DNA from: Fomes fomentarius
Taxonomy: Eukaryota > Basidiomycota > Agaricomycetes > Polyporales > Polyporaceae
Length of the DNA stretch: 64,000 bases
Assembly: GCA_022606135.1 (NCBI GenBank)
Contig: JABYQN010000001.1
Location: forward strand, 4,278,001 to 4,342,000
Direction of reading: 5' to 3'
The notes under the pieces were generated by a model. It was not told the origin of the DNA and made no database searches. It was given only the letters and a program-made list of their open reading frames with translations. The translations under genes and the position numbers were made by a program. Within the stretch, counting starts at the first letter, position 1, and every line of letters begins with the position of its first letter. Shown piece by piece: positions 12,201 through 25,225 of this stretch.

Positions 12201-15200
12201 TTCCCTTCGGTTCCGGAAAGCGTATGTCACACTCTCCTCGTCCAATTCCAGCCATCGCTCCGCTATAACAAATCACTTCCTCTCGCTGACTAGCGGCTAA
12301 ACGCATTACAGAACACGTATACACGTCCTCCCGACCCGTGTGCATTCCGAAGGAGCCCTCGCTCCGGCGCGGGTGGAACACTTTCGCCAAGTCTCGACGG
12401 ACTGAAACGGGATCAGATCTCGTCTTTGACCTTGTGCCCCTTCCGTGCCGGCTGGTGTACGTACGTGCGCATACACACTCAGTTGGCGTGGTGCAGTACT
12501 TGGCTCCGAGTCCAAGGTACCCGACTGTCATGACCGATGCTTCTTCCCGCTGTCCCCGGCTCGGAGCAACCAGGGGCCCTTTGTCACAACACACTTGAAC
12601 ACCAAACACCGACCGCAGTTGACTGTCCACACGTCTGTTCTGCACTGAAATTGGTTTCGCCTACACTCTTGGCATGGTCGCTCATGGAACTCGACTTTCG
12701 CCGGGTGCATGGGGTGGGATGGTCCTGATCCCTGCGCCCCATTCGGCCGCTGGAGCATTGGTATTTCGCGTATCAGGTATCCGGCATGAGGACGCGGAGA
12801 CTGGAGACGTGAACAGACAGGGCAGGACACGCCATACATGGTGCAAGAACTATCTGGGGCCCGGGTGGATCTGGGGACCTGGGCGGGACTTGGGACTGTC
12901 TGGACCCTTCTTCCCCATGCATCGAGTCATAGGGTCGGAGACGGCCCCAAGGCGACAGACAGATGGCTGCATTTCGCGGGTGCTTACCTCGCTCCTCCGA
13001 GGCACACCCATCCGTCAATCAGGGAATTCAAGAACGGCTTGCGTGGAGCAGCTGTCAAGGCAAGTGCAAGGATCTAGTCAGGGTCCTGCGAATCGCGCTC
13101 GGGGTCGGGGACGCGTATGCAGCTGTATGACGCGGTACTTACGGCCTACCAAGTCAACGTGCGGTTCATTCAATCTTCCTCCTCCGCAGCCCCGCCCCTG
13201 ACTCCGAATTCGAGTGAATCGTACTAGCCGCAGCAGGGCGGCCGCGGCTGACGGGTCATATCCCCTGTCGTCGTCTGCGGTCTGGTACGGCCAGCGTGTC
13301 CTCGTCGCCTTCCGCGCACCCTGCGAATACGTCGTCGACACGTCCTTCGGAGAAGCTTCCCAGTGCAAATGGAACGTTGCCTCTCGGACGAGCTGCTTGG
13401 TGGCTGACATGATGTCAGCTGCTCCTATCCGTTCCCCCGCTGAGGCATCCAGTCCTTTCTGGCATCTGTCGCCCTGCAACTTGGCGATCCTCCTGGAAGG
13501 CATGGAACTCGGTCCACTCTGATCTCAAACAGGCGATTCGGACGTTGGGGCCCGCGTACGAGCACACCTGGAGACGCATACGTGGATCGCAACGCACACG
13601 CAAGCTTCGCCCTGCGCGAAGACTTCAACGTCGGACGCCCCACCATGCCTGTACCTGCACGACATTGGAACATCCCAACCACTTTCCCTGTGGCAGTGCC
13701 ACGGCCTCCGAGTTGCCCGAGGATATATCGCAGTGACCTAGGGAAGGAGCGAACGGGCGGACAGACGGGCAATACACCACTAGTCTAGAGTGCATGTTCC
13801 CAGCCGTGATATGTCATGTCATATGTTCTCCCTCACATGTCAGGTTTACCTGCATACCGCATTCGCATCTCTCCGGTGGGAACCTGGCTGAATATCGGCA
13901 CCCGTACATAGGCCGCGGGAGCACGATAGTAGGAATTGTGTGGATGTTACACGTGTCGCCGCCTCGCATTCGCGAGCGGAAGGCGTACAGCGCGCACCCG
14001 GGTGCGCGGTTTATCCAGGACGGGCATCATCAGTTGAACGTTCTGAAGCCTGCCGCAGGCTTCCCAACGGACCTCGTGCGCGCACGAATTCTTGGCGGCC
14101 GACGATTAGTCGGTGACTAGTGAGATCTGAGAGGTGGGTCACACTAGTATCCAGGCGCAGGGTCCTTGATTGGGTCTACGTTATGCGCGCAGGCCATCTT
14201 GCGACCTTCGCATTCGAGGATCCGCATCGCTCAACTGCGTACGTATCGCAATATTTCCTTGCGTTGCATTGCATCCCGGGCTCTTCGTACGAGCGGCCAG
14301 CGACCAGCGTGCGCGGCGTGGTTAGAGGGTTTCCATGCATCGCCAACTTGAAGTCGGCTGTCTGATTGGCACTGTCTGGGATGGGACGGCCCGGGCGGTA
14401 CGTTGTCAGAGGAATGTTATGTCTTTGTTTCCTGGCGCGTGTGGCTCTCTGACACATGGTGCAGCGGTGGCCGTGGATGAACATTCTTTCATTTCGGGTG
14501 CCGCCGCGACTGACCCTAGGTCAGACGGACCCGGCGCCTGTGTTCATGCTCGATATCGATGTGTACGCCGTTAGCCCAGGTTTCTAATCCATACTTACCC
14601 GCAGGAGCACCCCTCGGTCAATGCCGGATGCATACATCCGCGCGCGCAGAGATCCCTTCCCCCGGATCGGGCTTGCACTTTGCCGACGGCACAACACCAC
14701 CACCTCCTCCAAGAGATTCGTAATCTGTAACGGGAAAGTCGTGAGCCCTGTGTGCCTTTGGAGGAAGTTTTGCGGGGCGCGAGCCCTTCCCAGCTTGCCG
14801 TCCGTTCGCCCATTCTTCGGGAACTCAGTGTCAGCCTTGTCATGTCAGGGCACGGTGGTATCATCATTCGGTATGCAAAATCAGTATGTAATACCTACTG
14901 TCATTGTTCCCCATCCGATCAAACGCACAGCTTCCCGTCCTACTGTGACTTGTCAAATCGCGGAACGGAATGGCAGTGCCCCAGCTAGTCATGGCGGCCT
15001 CCCCGAAACAGACAGCTCCCGTAGTTGCACATGCCTGTGGTCGTTAGCAGACATCGGGTCGCGGGTCGTGGCTATGTATCATCTGGCCAAAGAATCTCGA
15101 GGTGCGCCATAATCTCGTTCGATCATTTCGTGCCACCTGGTCGAGCATGCGCCGGCGCTCCGTTGGGTTCGTCTTCACGTTCCATGTCGGTTTGACCAAT

Positions 15201-17132
15201 TAGTAGCTCTAGCTCGTACTACAGGGCAAGTATTACCAAACGGAGTTCCCGGGCTTTGCATTAGGGCGTGCCGCTTGTTGCGCGTTGAAGGGCGTCCAGT
15301 GTCGTTGCATGAGGGCGCTGGACGATATAGAGCAGGCCGAATAGATCGGCAAGAGGACCTAGCGTGCGCATGCAGTTCCCGCTTCGCTCAGCGCCCGGGG
15401 AGCTTTGGGGTCGGGAGAATGTATGCGGAGTTGTTCAGGGGGGGAACTGAATGGCTGGCGTCTCAGGAGCCGCAGTGCCACACGTGCTCGGAACGGTCGC
15501 GGAAGTCGGTCAACGCGGGTCCGACGGAGCTTTTCATCATTCTATAGCAGTAAGTCCCGTGGTGGAGATCGAGACTCGATCGTACTGCGGCAAGAAACCT
15601 CAGGCTGCACTGTCTGCATGTGCGATCGGGGGACAGGAGCACCGCACACAACTGGGCCGGAAACAAACGTACCTCAGTGCCAGATTAGATCTCTCCTGGT
15701 GCTGACGGGTGCGTACATACGCATCTGGTTGCGTGTGTCGCAGTGCAGTATTGCTTCCGCGGTATGTGCTGCGCCCGACCGACGTTTCTGCAGGCGGTTC
15801 AATCAGGTTCCTCGATGCCAGATACCAGGAGGTGTGCGATGTCAAAATTTGCCTGCGGTCAACTCTCCATGCGTATGTCGAACCTCTTCAGTGAAGGGGT
15901 GCCATTCCTGCCGCGGAGTGCCTCCGGACTCTAGCGCACTGTTGTTCAGAGGTTGGGCATGGTATGCAGCCGCGGAGAGTGCGCATCAATAGGAGAAGAG
16001 AAGATTGCTCGGGGCCCGGCGGGTGCCAGAACTTGGACTTCAAATCTCCCGGAGTCCAGATCCTGATACATCGAGTCAGCATGACGAGAAGCCGCACTAC
16101 TTACGTGCTCCTTCCGACGCTCCTTTCTATCATCTCGGGTACTCTTGCCAATCAGGGATAGCTTCTCGAAGGGGCTGGCGGCCCCGACTCGGAGAACCCT
16201 CGCTCTTGCAACACTACAGCGGCGGGCTCCGATTGATGACTATTTGCATGCCGTGACTCGGACCATTAGTACAGACTGATCTTCTATGACCAGGTGGGGG
16301 CTATATGATACGTTACAGTACAACAGGTTCTCGCGCGGTAGTAAGACGTGTCGGATAAGCCACACGGTGCCGAGCCGATATTGATCGGGACCATCGGTGC
16401 TGCCGACCCTGCCCTGAACCTCCTCCCTAACCATAGCTGCCCGTAGCGGAAGACTTGCTTTCGGTTGACATCGGGGCATAGAAATTTACAAATCGGAATG
16501 AGTCCGCCTGGACTCCGGATCAATCGATGGATTGCACTATTTGTATGCCGAACTTGAACGATTCGGATGTGAAAGGCCTTCAGCTCTCATCGGCAGCCGG
16601 ATGTTGCCACCGTGATCGTTTGCGCTAGATAACTTGAATGCCACAAGCGGGGTTGCTTGTTCGTCGTTCGTTATGCTGCTAATCTGTCCTTTGTTCCAAA
16701 TAGTGCGGAAAGACAAGCATGGTTTTATGTAACTCGGAAATCAAATGTTGTTCCCAGTGGGAGGCGTTACTAGTACTATCAGGCGGCGGACTCGGCGTTC
16801 AATCCTCGTACCCGAATGCGAACTCTGAATTCCTGAGTTTGATATGATTGTGATGTGCCGCTGCATGGAGAATGGAACAAACCAATGCCACTTGAGCACA
16901 AAGGCAATTTGTCAATCAAAGCACAAAGAGAACAGCAGTCCTTTCGGACTCCCAGTCACCCAATGGAGACAAATGATGAGATGAGAATAGACTGAACGGG
17001 TCATGATGATGTGGACAGTTAAATAAGAATATATAATCTCAATGTCGGGATGCGAGCTCTGTAGAGTCCAACTCTCCATCCTCTGACACTTCAAGGCAGC
17101 ACCCTCATAGCACCGCTCCGTGCGCTCAGGAT
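6241..17132. other. Long gene-poor region
   Basis: About 10.9 kb in which I cannot support any gene. Long open frames exist (for example 254 codons at 11426-12190 minus) but they show no domain, no hydrophobic pattern and no consistent join to neighbours, as expected by chance in GC-rich DNA. On the minus strand there is an unexpected number of GTAAGT splice-donor-like motifs between 9.8 and 16.1 kb, so spliced non-coding or fast-evolving transcripts are possible. A short GTACGC tandem lies near 8697-8717. No terminal repeats, transposase or reverse transcriptase motifs were recognised. Confidence 0.5.
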
Positions 17133-17956
17133 TCAGAAGCCTTCATCGTTGAACGCCATTGCGGGGTGTACCGGACGGAACGACGGGAGCGCCAACACCG
17201 CGTCGTACCTCCGCGACTCCCAGTGCGCCGGGCTTCGCGTGGATTTCTGCACAAGCCTGATACCGCATGCGTCCTCTTCAGACCTTGTGAGCGAGGCATT
17301 GGGCCGATCGAAGTACGCCGGGTCGAAGAGTAAGCTGGATATGTCCGTCAGTTCATCAATCCGAGAGCTGACCGATATCCACACAATAAGCAGACCCACC
17401 TGCCATCGATGCCAGCGGACTCTGCGCCGAGCGCAATGTTCGGCGTCACGCTGCCGCTTGTTGGTACGGCCGTCTCGTCGGAAGCAGACTCCTCAGAGCC
17501 CTCCGACTCGGACGAGGGTCCATCACTCGAATGGATGCTGTTGCGATCGCGTTCAAGCTGCTGAACCGATTGCCGACAATGGTTTGCCTCCTCCGAGTCT
17601 TGAATACTTCCCTCCTCGCCCTCCTGAAACGCCTCTCCCCCCGACCACTGCTGAGGAACCACTGGCACGCCCCGTGACTGTGATCGAGGTCGTCCTCCCA
17701 TACAGTCTGATTCGGAATCTTTCTGGTCAGTACTACATCCACCAAGAAGTTGCGCCTCCCCCTTCGATCTCGCAGGTCCGAGCTCTGCCCAGCTGGTCCG
17801 TTCAGTCTTCAAATTGAAGGCTCTGAGTCGAAGACGCAGGTCGAGTGTTCTTCTGGCGACGTCCACGATCCTCCTTATCATGTTCGCCTTTAGAATTGCC
17901 ACGGACGGCTTGTCGGATCGGTTTGTGAAGCGGAGAGTGTGAAGACGGAGAGGCAT
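17133..17956 (-). CDS. Hypothetical protein, two exons
   Basis: Not recognised. Exon 1 (17956-17400) and exon 2 (17334-17133) join in phase across a 65-base GT-AG intron to give about 252 residues. The N-terminus is basic (MPLRLHTLRF, then an Arg-rich segment near residues 25-50). The middle is acidic, rich in Ser, Glu and Gln (residues about 75-165) and probably disordered. The C-terminal 65 residues look more ordered, with the motif FDPAYFDRP and the ending AMAFNDEGF. No signal peptide or membrane segment is seen. An in-frame ATG 26 codons upstream (18034) is possible, but 17956 gives a cleaner start. The good phase match and the change from low complexity to structured sequence support a real gene; function unknown. 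Confidence 0.55.
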
Positions 17957-18597
17957 GGTTGTGGATTGTGGTTGAGGTGAATGAATGGTTGCCGAACGCC
18001 TACATGGAAGGCGCCCGGCCGTGGTCACGGTCACGAGCCACTGGTCGCCTGCGGACGACTGACGAGGGACAGAAGTGAATACGAAGAACGCATCTTATAT
18101 GCGCTCGAGTCAGCCCGACGATGGCTTGGGCTTTGGTGTTTTCAAGGAGGGCCTCAGACAATGTGTTATTAGTGGGGAGGTCGCGTTTGGTGGCAGCTTT
18201 CGTTGATAGAGGACTATGCCGTACTACGGTCGTACAATTACATGGATTTTGGATTGAGTGGCGCGATTCGCGATTTGAGCTTTGTACTGAGGCCTTTCGA
18301 ACACTATAGGCCTAACTCGAAAGTTGAATGAGATGAGACATTATCATATAGATACACTACTATCTGATACACTTCAATAGGAAAATGAGAATCGCAAGTA
18401 ACAACAGGAAAAGCAGAGTACACCTATCCGGGAATATCAGAGTCTTGAGGTTGAGCCTCGGACGATACAAGATGACCACGTCTCAAACCCTCTTCTAAGA
18501 GCTGTAAGATTGTTTCAAAATCCGATGTCGTCGACGTAGCCTCTCCTTCACCTTCACAATCTGGTTCCTACAAGTCAGAAAATCAGCATCAACTGTC
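17957..18597. other. Intergenic region
   Basis: Lies between the start of the two-exon hypothetical gene and the 3' end of DUF6534 copy A. Composition changes here from GC-rich to clearly AT-richer. An open stretch at about 18430-18570 (minus) looks acidic but has no convincing in-phase join to copy A, whose own stop is at 18598. No gene supported. Confidence 0.4.
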
Positions 18598-20742
18598 TCA
18601 AGTTGGACGAGAACAGTTGTGAGATCCTACACATTGTATGTGCGAGGCCGGCTTGCCGACAACGAGCACACTTGTGCCTCTTGGTGCGCTCGCGTTGCCG
18701 ATTGGTATCGAGATAGGCACAGTCCCCGCATTTTTGTGGAGCTCCTCCCTCAGGGATGTGCGGAAGTTCAACCTTTACGTGATTGCGTGCTGAGTAGGGA
18801 TACAGGGTTATTAGACAAATCTGCAGGCGTAGCACGCACATAATCAAAACGGAGTTTGATAGCACTGTCATAAACCAATGAGCTCGGTTCAAATCACCGG
18901 TCATCCACAATCTTACCTTTGGTTACAGGTGTGATGATTGCGACCCATATCCAGTTATCGGGCCGTATGAGGACCTAAAAGTGGGTTTTGGGTGCAGTGA
19001 GAGCAGACTCGGGTAGTTGATCGAGGGAAGGGAGCGCACGAGGACAAACGCAGGTACGATCAATGCCCTAAGAGTGATCAAGCATAGATGAGTAAGAAGA
19101 CGCTCCTACTACGCAAGCAAGGGTATTCACGTATCAAGCGCAGCTGGTCGAGAACGATTGAACACTAGTCCGCACAGAGACTTTAAGAAGCATGGCACGA
19201 CGCACTTGAAATGACAGCGTACAACGAAAGCCTATTCAGCACATGATTTGTACTGAGATCTACATATCAGCATGAAACGATTTTCGGAGAGTAGAGATTT
19301 CATACCGTTTGAAGTCCGCACGTCTCCTATGCAAAACAGCTACCAATGCACCAGTCATGGTGCAATCTACCGTCATAGCAACACCAAACAAGATGGTGTC
19401 TGGTCGCCACCCAGAAAGTATGGTACTAGCCAGACCGTTGCCGCCTGCCCTGCGAGCGTATCGAAGCCTAACATTAGCCAAACCTGATTACGCAGGTATA
19501 ATGTGCCATACGATTTGTACGTGCTAACTATACACGTTGGTGATGAGCTTTAGTATGACGACTCAGAGATGAGTACACTGTGAACGTACCGGCGACTAGT
19601 GCTATGTGTATTCAATGTAGGGCACGGTGAATCGAGTGCTGAGGGAGGTAGTGTACCACTCTTACCTAGTTCTACGAGCATCAGGAGTACCTACAATAAC
19701 ATACATGGAGGATGTGATCAATGTGGGCGACCATTGACCTCACAGCGGGGTACTACTCACGACCACTGTGCAGACCAGCGCTCGGCACCATTTGATGTTT
19801 GCTGCGTGCATTGGTATGAGTAGCATACCATACGGTTGATGAAGTCATACCCATGCCAATATATATGCGTCGCAAATAGAAGCTACATACTCGTCATCGA
19901 CTGATATCAATATAGCCGCAGCACATTGGACTTCACCTGTGAGTGAACAACATAATAAATCCCTGTCTGCATATGAGATACCAGTCGACCTTAAGAGAGG
20001 TATGCCGTGTGAGGCTTACTGTGACTAGGGGCATGATCTGTGTGTACCATCCTTATATTGAATGACGCATACTAGGAGGGGCTGGGCGAGCACTCACTTG
20101 TAAGGACCTGTATAGACGTTAGCTTGTAGTGACAATATAGAGTGGCTCTTGGATGCTGACGTACCAGACACTTGTCGTTTGAAGACCCAGGGGGTTAGAA
20201 TAATTTGTGACAAGATAATGATAACTGAAACATCTCTTTAGCGAGTTCGCTCTACAAATCATGAACTTCCATTACCCACCAGAGGTGTATGAGAGTTATA
20301 CTGTGGACTGTATCTAGGGCGCTACGATTATGGTGAGACTAGTCGGAAGGCCCGGGTAGCCGTCCTACGGCCAATCAAACGTACAACAAGCCAAATGCCT
20401 TTTGATAAAATGTTGGTCAGCATCGAGCATTCTTTCCAGTTGATACAAGCAGAAGGTCATACTATAAATCTCAATATCAGGGCATCGGAGGGGTAGAGGC
20501 GGATGTAACGATACATATTATGGACCATAAAGCCGTACAGCCTGTTCAAAGGGTGCAGCGTAGGAGGTGTCAGAAGTAGTGGGCTATCTATCAGCGATCT
20601 GTACAATTTAGTGGAGATACACGTACATAAGCGTGATGAAAGTGCTGATAAGAAGAGCTCCGAGGGTATCTCCAATAGAAGGCACTGTCGACATAGGCAA
20701 AGGGCCGTTGGAAATGACCCCTTGGAGCGAGCTCAGCGCCAT
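18598..20742 (-). CDS. DUF6534-type multi-spanning membrane protein, copy A
   Basis: Member of a large Agaricomycete family of roughly 330-residue, seven-helix membrane proteins of unknown function. Exon 1 (20742-20627) encodes DTLGALLISTFITLM and ends in phase 2 at a GTACGT donor. The next exon reads LYGFMVHNMYRYIRLYPSDA. Further exons match family landmarks: SFYLRRIY (near 19880), FGVAMTVDCTMTGALVAVL followed by FKR (19280-19440), WIWVAIITPVTK (near 18940), LSNSVLIM (near 18840), and a final exon starting LNFRTSLREEL that ends in TGA at 18598. About ten short exons are implied; not every join was resolved, so an internal break cannot be excluded. Start could also be the ATG at 20694. First of a tandem array with copies B and C. 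Confidence 0.6.
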
Positions 20743-20795
20743 GGTTGGTACAGTGGGGGACAGAGGGTAACTGAGTGACTTAAGGCAGTGACTCG

Positions 20796-20807
20796 GCATA
20801 TATAAGC
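20796..20807 (-). promoter_or_regulatory. TATA box of DUF6534 copy A
   Basis: TTATATATGC on the minus strand about 55 bases before the ATG at 20742. Copies C and D have a TATA element at a similar distance. Confidence 0.5.
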
Positions 20808-21934
20808 CACCCATACCAGGGGAATCAATCACTGGCGATGTGAGCACGAGTGTTTTTTTAGAAGCTGACTACACCTGGCCACAACACTAGTCTGACTCGT
20901 GCCTTCAGATAGACAATAGTTATAGATCCCATGTCCAACGACACAGGACCCTGCTGTTGCCTAGATTGACAATGTTCGTTGGCATGGAATAGTATGCGAC
21001 GATGCACACGATGATGACACAATCAAGATGTGAGTGTTGGTTGCTGATCAAGCACGTCTAACAAGGTTCCCCAGAAAAAACACGCCTTACCAGGCTTACA
21101 GAAGCATTGAACGGCTGCATTTCCGAGTAAAGGTATAACATCATCCTGTTCAGTGTCATACTAGCGAGGCTTGAGCCACCGTACCGGAGGTGAATTTGGG
21201 GCGCTTCTAGTTGGAAACAGCACTGAGGTGCCGAAGGCGTCTACTACGTCTAGATCTCAATAGTTGGCAGATTTTGACGATGCATCGCACCAGCGGCCAC
21301 CGCCCGGGTTACAAAGAGAGCACCAGGCCGCTTGTTCCCGCTCAAGACATGTACATCTTTTTCACTGAGATGATACTCAGCTGCGCTTATTGCTGAGGTG
21401 AGTCTATGGCGCGCACTGTGCTGCTGTGGCTCTTGGTACCCCATGAGGCATTCGAGAAGCAGCACCAGATCTTTGTGTAATAGCGTGCAATCAGAAAGAG
21501 TAGGAGATTCATGCGTCTGTGAGTGTGATTTTCAAGTGGAATCATGATGCACCACCGTTCTAAGCTATGATCCTGTCAATACAACGGTCGCAGTGCCACG
21601 ATTGGTATCCAACATAGGCACTATCATGTCCGAGTCAGTCTATCGCAACAGTCACATAGATTGTCATACAGCGTCTGTATACCAATACAAGCAACATTTT
21701 GTTCGTTACAGTAAGGAGTCGGACGCGCATACAGACTAAAGAAAGACACAACCGTGCCTCGCCACTCCATAATGCATGGGCTCCTGAAGGTAACTGAGCT
21801 TCCGCACAGGTAACAACCATCTCAGAGAGACTCTGCTTTTACCTGATTCTCAGTGAGCGATTCTCCGGCATCGGACATAGAGCTTTCCAAATGGCTCAGC
21901 CTACCGATGCGGATCAAAGTGATGTGCACATACA
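20808..21934. other. AT-rich spacer between DUF6534 copies A and B
   Basis: About 1.1 kb with no supported open frame, matching in size the spacer between copies B and C. I found no mobile-element ends. Confidence 0.45.
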
Positions 21935-24048
21935 TTATATAGTACCGGTGTCTTGGGGAGTCTCTATCACCGTAGTGGAAATGGAGACTGGCTGGCAACC
22001 AACGACCAGCACATTTGCGCGTGATGGGCAGGGTGTTTCAGTAACTTCTGAAGCCTCAGATATACACACAACCGCTCCCTCCTTCTTGACAGCGCGGAGG
22101 GATGCACGACAGTTCAACCTTGTGTGAGAGTGCGTTAAAAACTGTCTGTAGACCTCGTAAGCCTCTTACATTGCTAAGACGGAATTCGAGTACACTGAAA
22201 GTGAGGGTGATTAGACACTGTCAAACTGCCCAAATATGCGATTCACCTTTGGTCGCTGGCATGGCTATGGCGATCCAGATGAAGTTGTGCGGCTGTATCA
22301 ATACCTTGTTCTGGATCACCTCACTGTTTCAAGATATAATCAAATCGGAGAGACTTACAAAAACGAGAACGGGTATGGTCGAGGCTCTTCACACCGTGGA
22401 GATCATCAGAAATAATCCACAGGATGAGACTGTAGTCTCACGTTGTGAGGGCAGCTGGTTTGGAATAATCGTGAGATGCTCGCGTGATATGCAGACGAAG
22501 TGCATGCATACTGGCTATGACAGCGTATAGTGCAAGCTTGTCCAGGATGTCATTGGTGCTGCGGTATCAATCACATACATGTCAGCAAGAAATGGTCACT
22601 GTGTAAGAACGAATGAGACTGTACCATTGGAAGACTGTGCGTCTCTGTCGTAGAATTCCTAGAAGAGAACCTGTCAAAGAGCAGTCTACCACAATGGTGA
22701 TACAATAGCCAATAGAGTCAAGAAGGCGCTGCAAATGCCGGTCATGTCAATTGGGCCATCATGAATAGCATAGGACATACGAAGATTGATGTTCCACCTT
22801 CGAAATACTTGCTCAAGAACCTATACTGTCGTTAACGAGTGAGCAGTACGAGACAGACAAAGGTAAAATACGATTCAGCAGTCGTGGCTATTCACAAGTC
22901 GTAAGCCGATGACTCCACCAAACAATGTTGGATGAGCAACCAACCGATCACCAGCCCTGTGTGTGCCCATGCCCAAAGAATCCGTGAGCAATGTTGTAAC
23001 TCATGTGCCGGAAGAGTCTACCTTGTTCAATAAGCATGAGGGAAACCTAAACCGATACGTCAACAGGTGAGTCAAGGTCACAATTGATTAGTCTTGGGAA
23101 ACTCACTACTAGAGCGATGATGAGTGCTCGACGAGAGGAGTGAGCTTCATATGTATGGATAAGCATTATGTTTGAAACTTGATGAGGAAAGGGAAGAGTG
23201 GTACCCATTCCTAAAATGATGCGCCGCAGAAAAAAGCTGCTCTTTTTGTCAACCATTGAGGCGAGAGTAACGATATCATGCAAATCTCCACCTCTGAGCA
23301 AGCAGGATAATGATCCCCTGGGTTAGGTAGAGATGAGACACAGGTTGTTGCATCACTGCAATATCCTCACCGTTATCACAGGGGTAATCTTCACAACATT
23401 CATCGTCAATACGATGGACGACATACATCACAATTCATAGTCTCACCTGTATTGACCTTGATGAACGGGGAGGTGAGTGTGGTAAGTAACTGCATCGAAG
23501 GTAAGGAAGCATACCAGATGTTCTCAATATTGTCCAGAGGATGCAAATAGTTGGTCACCATGTAGTGGTAACTATAAAGTGACCATAAGGAGAGCGAAGA
23601 TGTACAATACACTGGTGGGTTTAGTACCATGTGTGCATGAGGGTTGCGCAGTGGAACGTATCTGCAACACTTTTATTTTTGTAAGTCAAGCTAGTAATGC
23701 CATTACAGCTCTGGAGTCACTCACAATAGCCCAAATGCCTGAGTAGTATATTGAATCATTAAGCAGCATCATGATTCATATGGTGAGTGAGTGGGGCACA
23801 TACGATGAACCTAAGTATCGGAGAGTCGGTAGGGTATAGACTGACGTAACGGTATGTCTGGTATGTTGTCAGACCATACATTCTAGTAGACGGTGAGAAG
23901 GAGGATGTATCCAGTGAGCGGTCCGCCATACTCACAGAAGTGTTACACAGGTGCAGAGGAGGAAAACTCCAAGGCTATTGCCAGGCGACAAGCCTGGAAC
24001 GGAGAGAGGAGAGTCGGAGGGAAGAGTTTGGCTATAGTCGAGGTCCAT
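21935..24048 (-). CDS. DUF6534-type multi-spanning membrane protein, copy B
   Basis: Second tandem paralogue. Exon 1 (24048-23936) starts MDLDYSQTLPSDSP and ends in the helix SLGVFLLCTCVTLL with a phase-2 GTGAGT donor. After a 50-60 base intron, exon 2 reads MYGLTTYQTYRYVSLYPTDS and ILRFI. A later exon gives YSYHYMVTNYLHPLDN (23500-23600), matching the family YHYLVTNY block. Then follow the LRRII segment near 23220, an IWIA(I)AMPATK block near 22260, YSNSVLAM near 22200 and a last exon MNCRASLRAVKK, which ends at 21935 with a hydrophilic tail containing SISTTVIETPQDTG. The exon order equals that of the other copies. Topology predicted: extracellular N-terminus with seven helices and a cytosolic tail. 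Function and ligand unknown. Confidence 0.6.
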
Positions 24049-24100
24049 GCGGAGGAGAATTAGGTACCGAGGGAAGAGAGTACAGGTGACATAAATACTA

Positions 24101-25225
24101 TGAGGTGTCCAGTCCGGAGGCTACTCGACAATGATACATCTCCGAGCTTGCGATGCCTCTTCAAACTTTGTTCGTCTTCACGGCGCTATGGCAATCCGGA
24201 TGAGACCCTGCCAACCATCCTGAGCTCGTATCGTACTACATCCGACCTCAGTGGGTCAAGATGACCATCATCGAGAACGTCACGTATCCGTAGATCTGCG
24301 TAGCGGGAGGAAGCGAACCCTCTTTGATGGCCCATGATTGATCAGTACAAGTCATACAACATCTGAGGCACGTTCTCGACGTATCAAATATCCCAAGCAT
24401 TGGTCGGGTTGAGATACCACCGAACACTGAGAGAACGGTGCATCAGGGCATCTAGTGCAGACCTCGGGAGATATACAAATCATCACAGTTGAGACCGCGA
24501 AGCAACAGCTCGCCATCGAATAATCAGATTTTGAAACGTCATCTCGCCATCGCTTCTTGACCCGCCTTCTTCCCATTCCCGACCAGCTCAGTTGCCATTC
24601 AGGAAAATGACGCGGGTTGGGAACACTGAGCTGAGACGTGGACACGCAACATGGCTACGCATCTCAGACAATCATCAAGGCGCTCCCGAAATAGTGACGG
24701 TCGACTGCCGGCAGAGCACCAACATTGGTGAGCACTATCGCTATCCACAAATACGGCACAGATGTAGCTACTTAGCGCCAAAGGTCCGCCGCCAACCCTT
24801 TGCTGGTGAAGGATTTCGCCATGGCCCATCACAATTCTGACGAACGTGATGGTACGCTAGTAGAGGAGAAGATGTTCGTGTTGGAAAGAGGAAGACAGTG
24901 AGCTCAGTGAGCTCATCGAGAGGGTGAGATAGAGGCCTGTCGTTGACATCAAATTTAAGCAGGTCCGGTCAAGTCCATGGAGCGACGTACGGGGTTGGCG
25001 ATCAGGTTCGTCAGATTCCAGGATACATACATGAGTCGTTTGAAAGAGAAGCTATATGATGCACACGGGAACCAGCAGAGAAACAGCAACAGCACAACGT
25101 CACTTTGGGGCAGCGGTATTCCGGGATTGGTTCATTACATTACATTCCTCCGGAGACCTAATGATACTCTTCAATCGGACCTTCTGGCGCTACTATAGAG
25201 GTTCTCCTATCAGATAGACTCCAGT
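24101..25225. other. Spacer between DUF6534 copies B and C
   Basis: About 1.1 kb. Contains the upstream region of copy B (a TATTTATG element near 24093-24100, about 45 bases before its ATG). Short open frames near 24352-24840 on both strands have no recognisable content. Confidence 0.4.

Noticed and set aside
15405..15992. 195-codon plus-strand frame rich in Arg, Ser and Cys
   Set aside because: Composition typical of antisense or random GC-rich reading; no recognisable motif.
18640..18780. Apparent Cys-rich zinc-ribbon (CGDCAYLDTN and KCARCRQAG)
   Set aside because: It is an out-of-frame reading of the last exon of DUF6534 copy A, whose true frame begins LNFRTSLREEL.
18880..18905. GGTTCAAATC, like a tRNA T-loop
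   Set aside because: No matching acceptor, D-arm or anticodon arm at the required distances; it lies in an intron of DUF6534 copy A.
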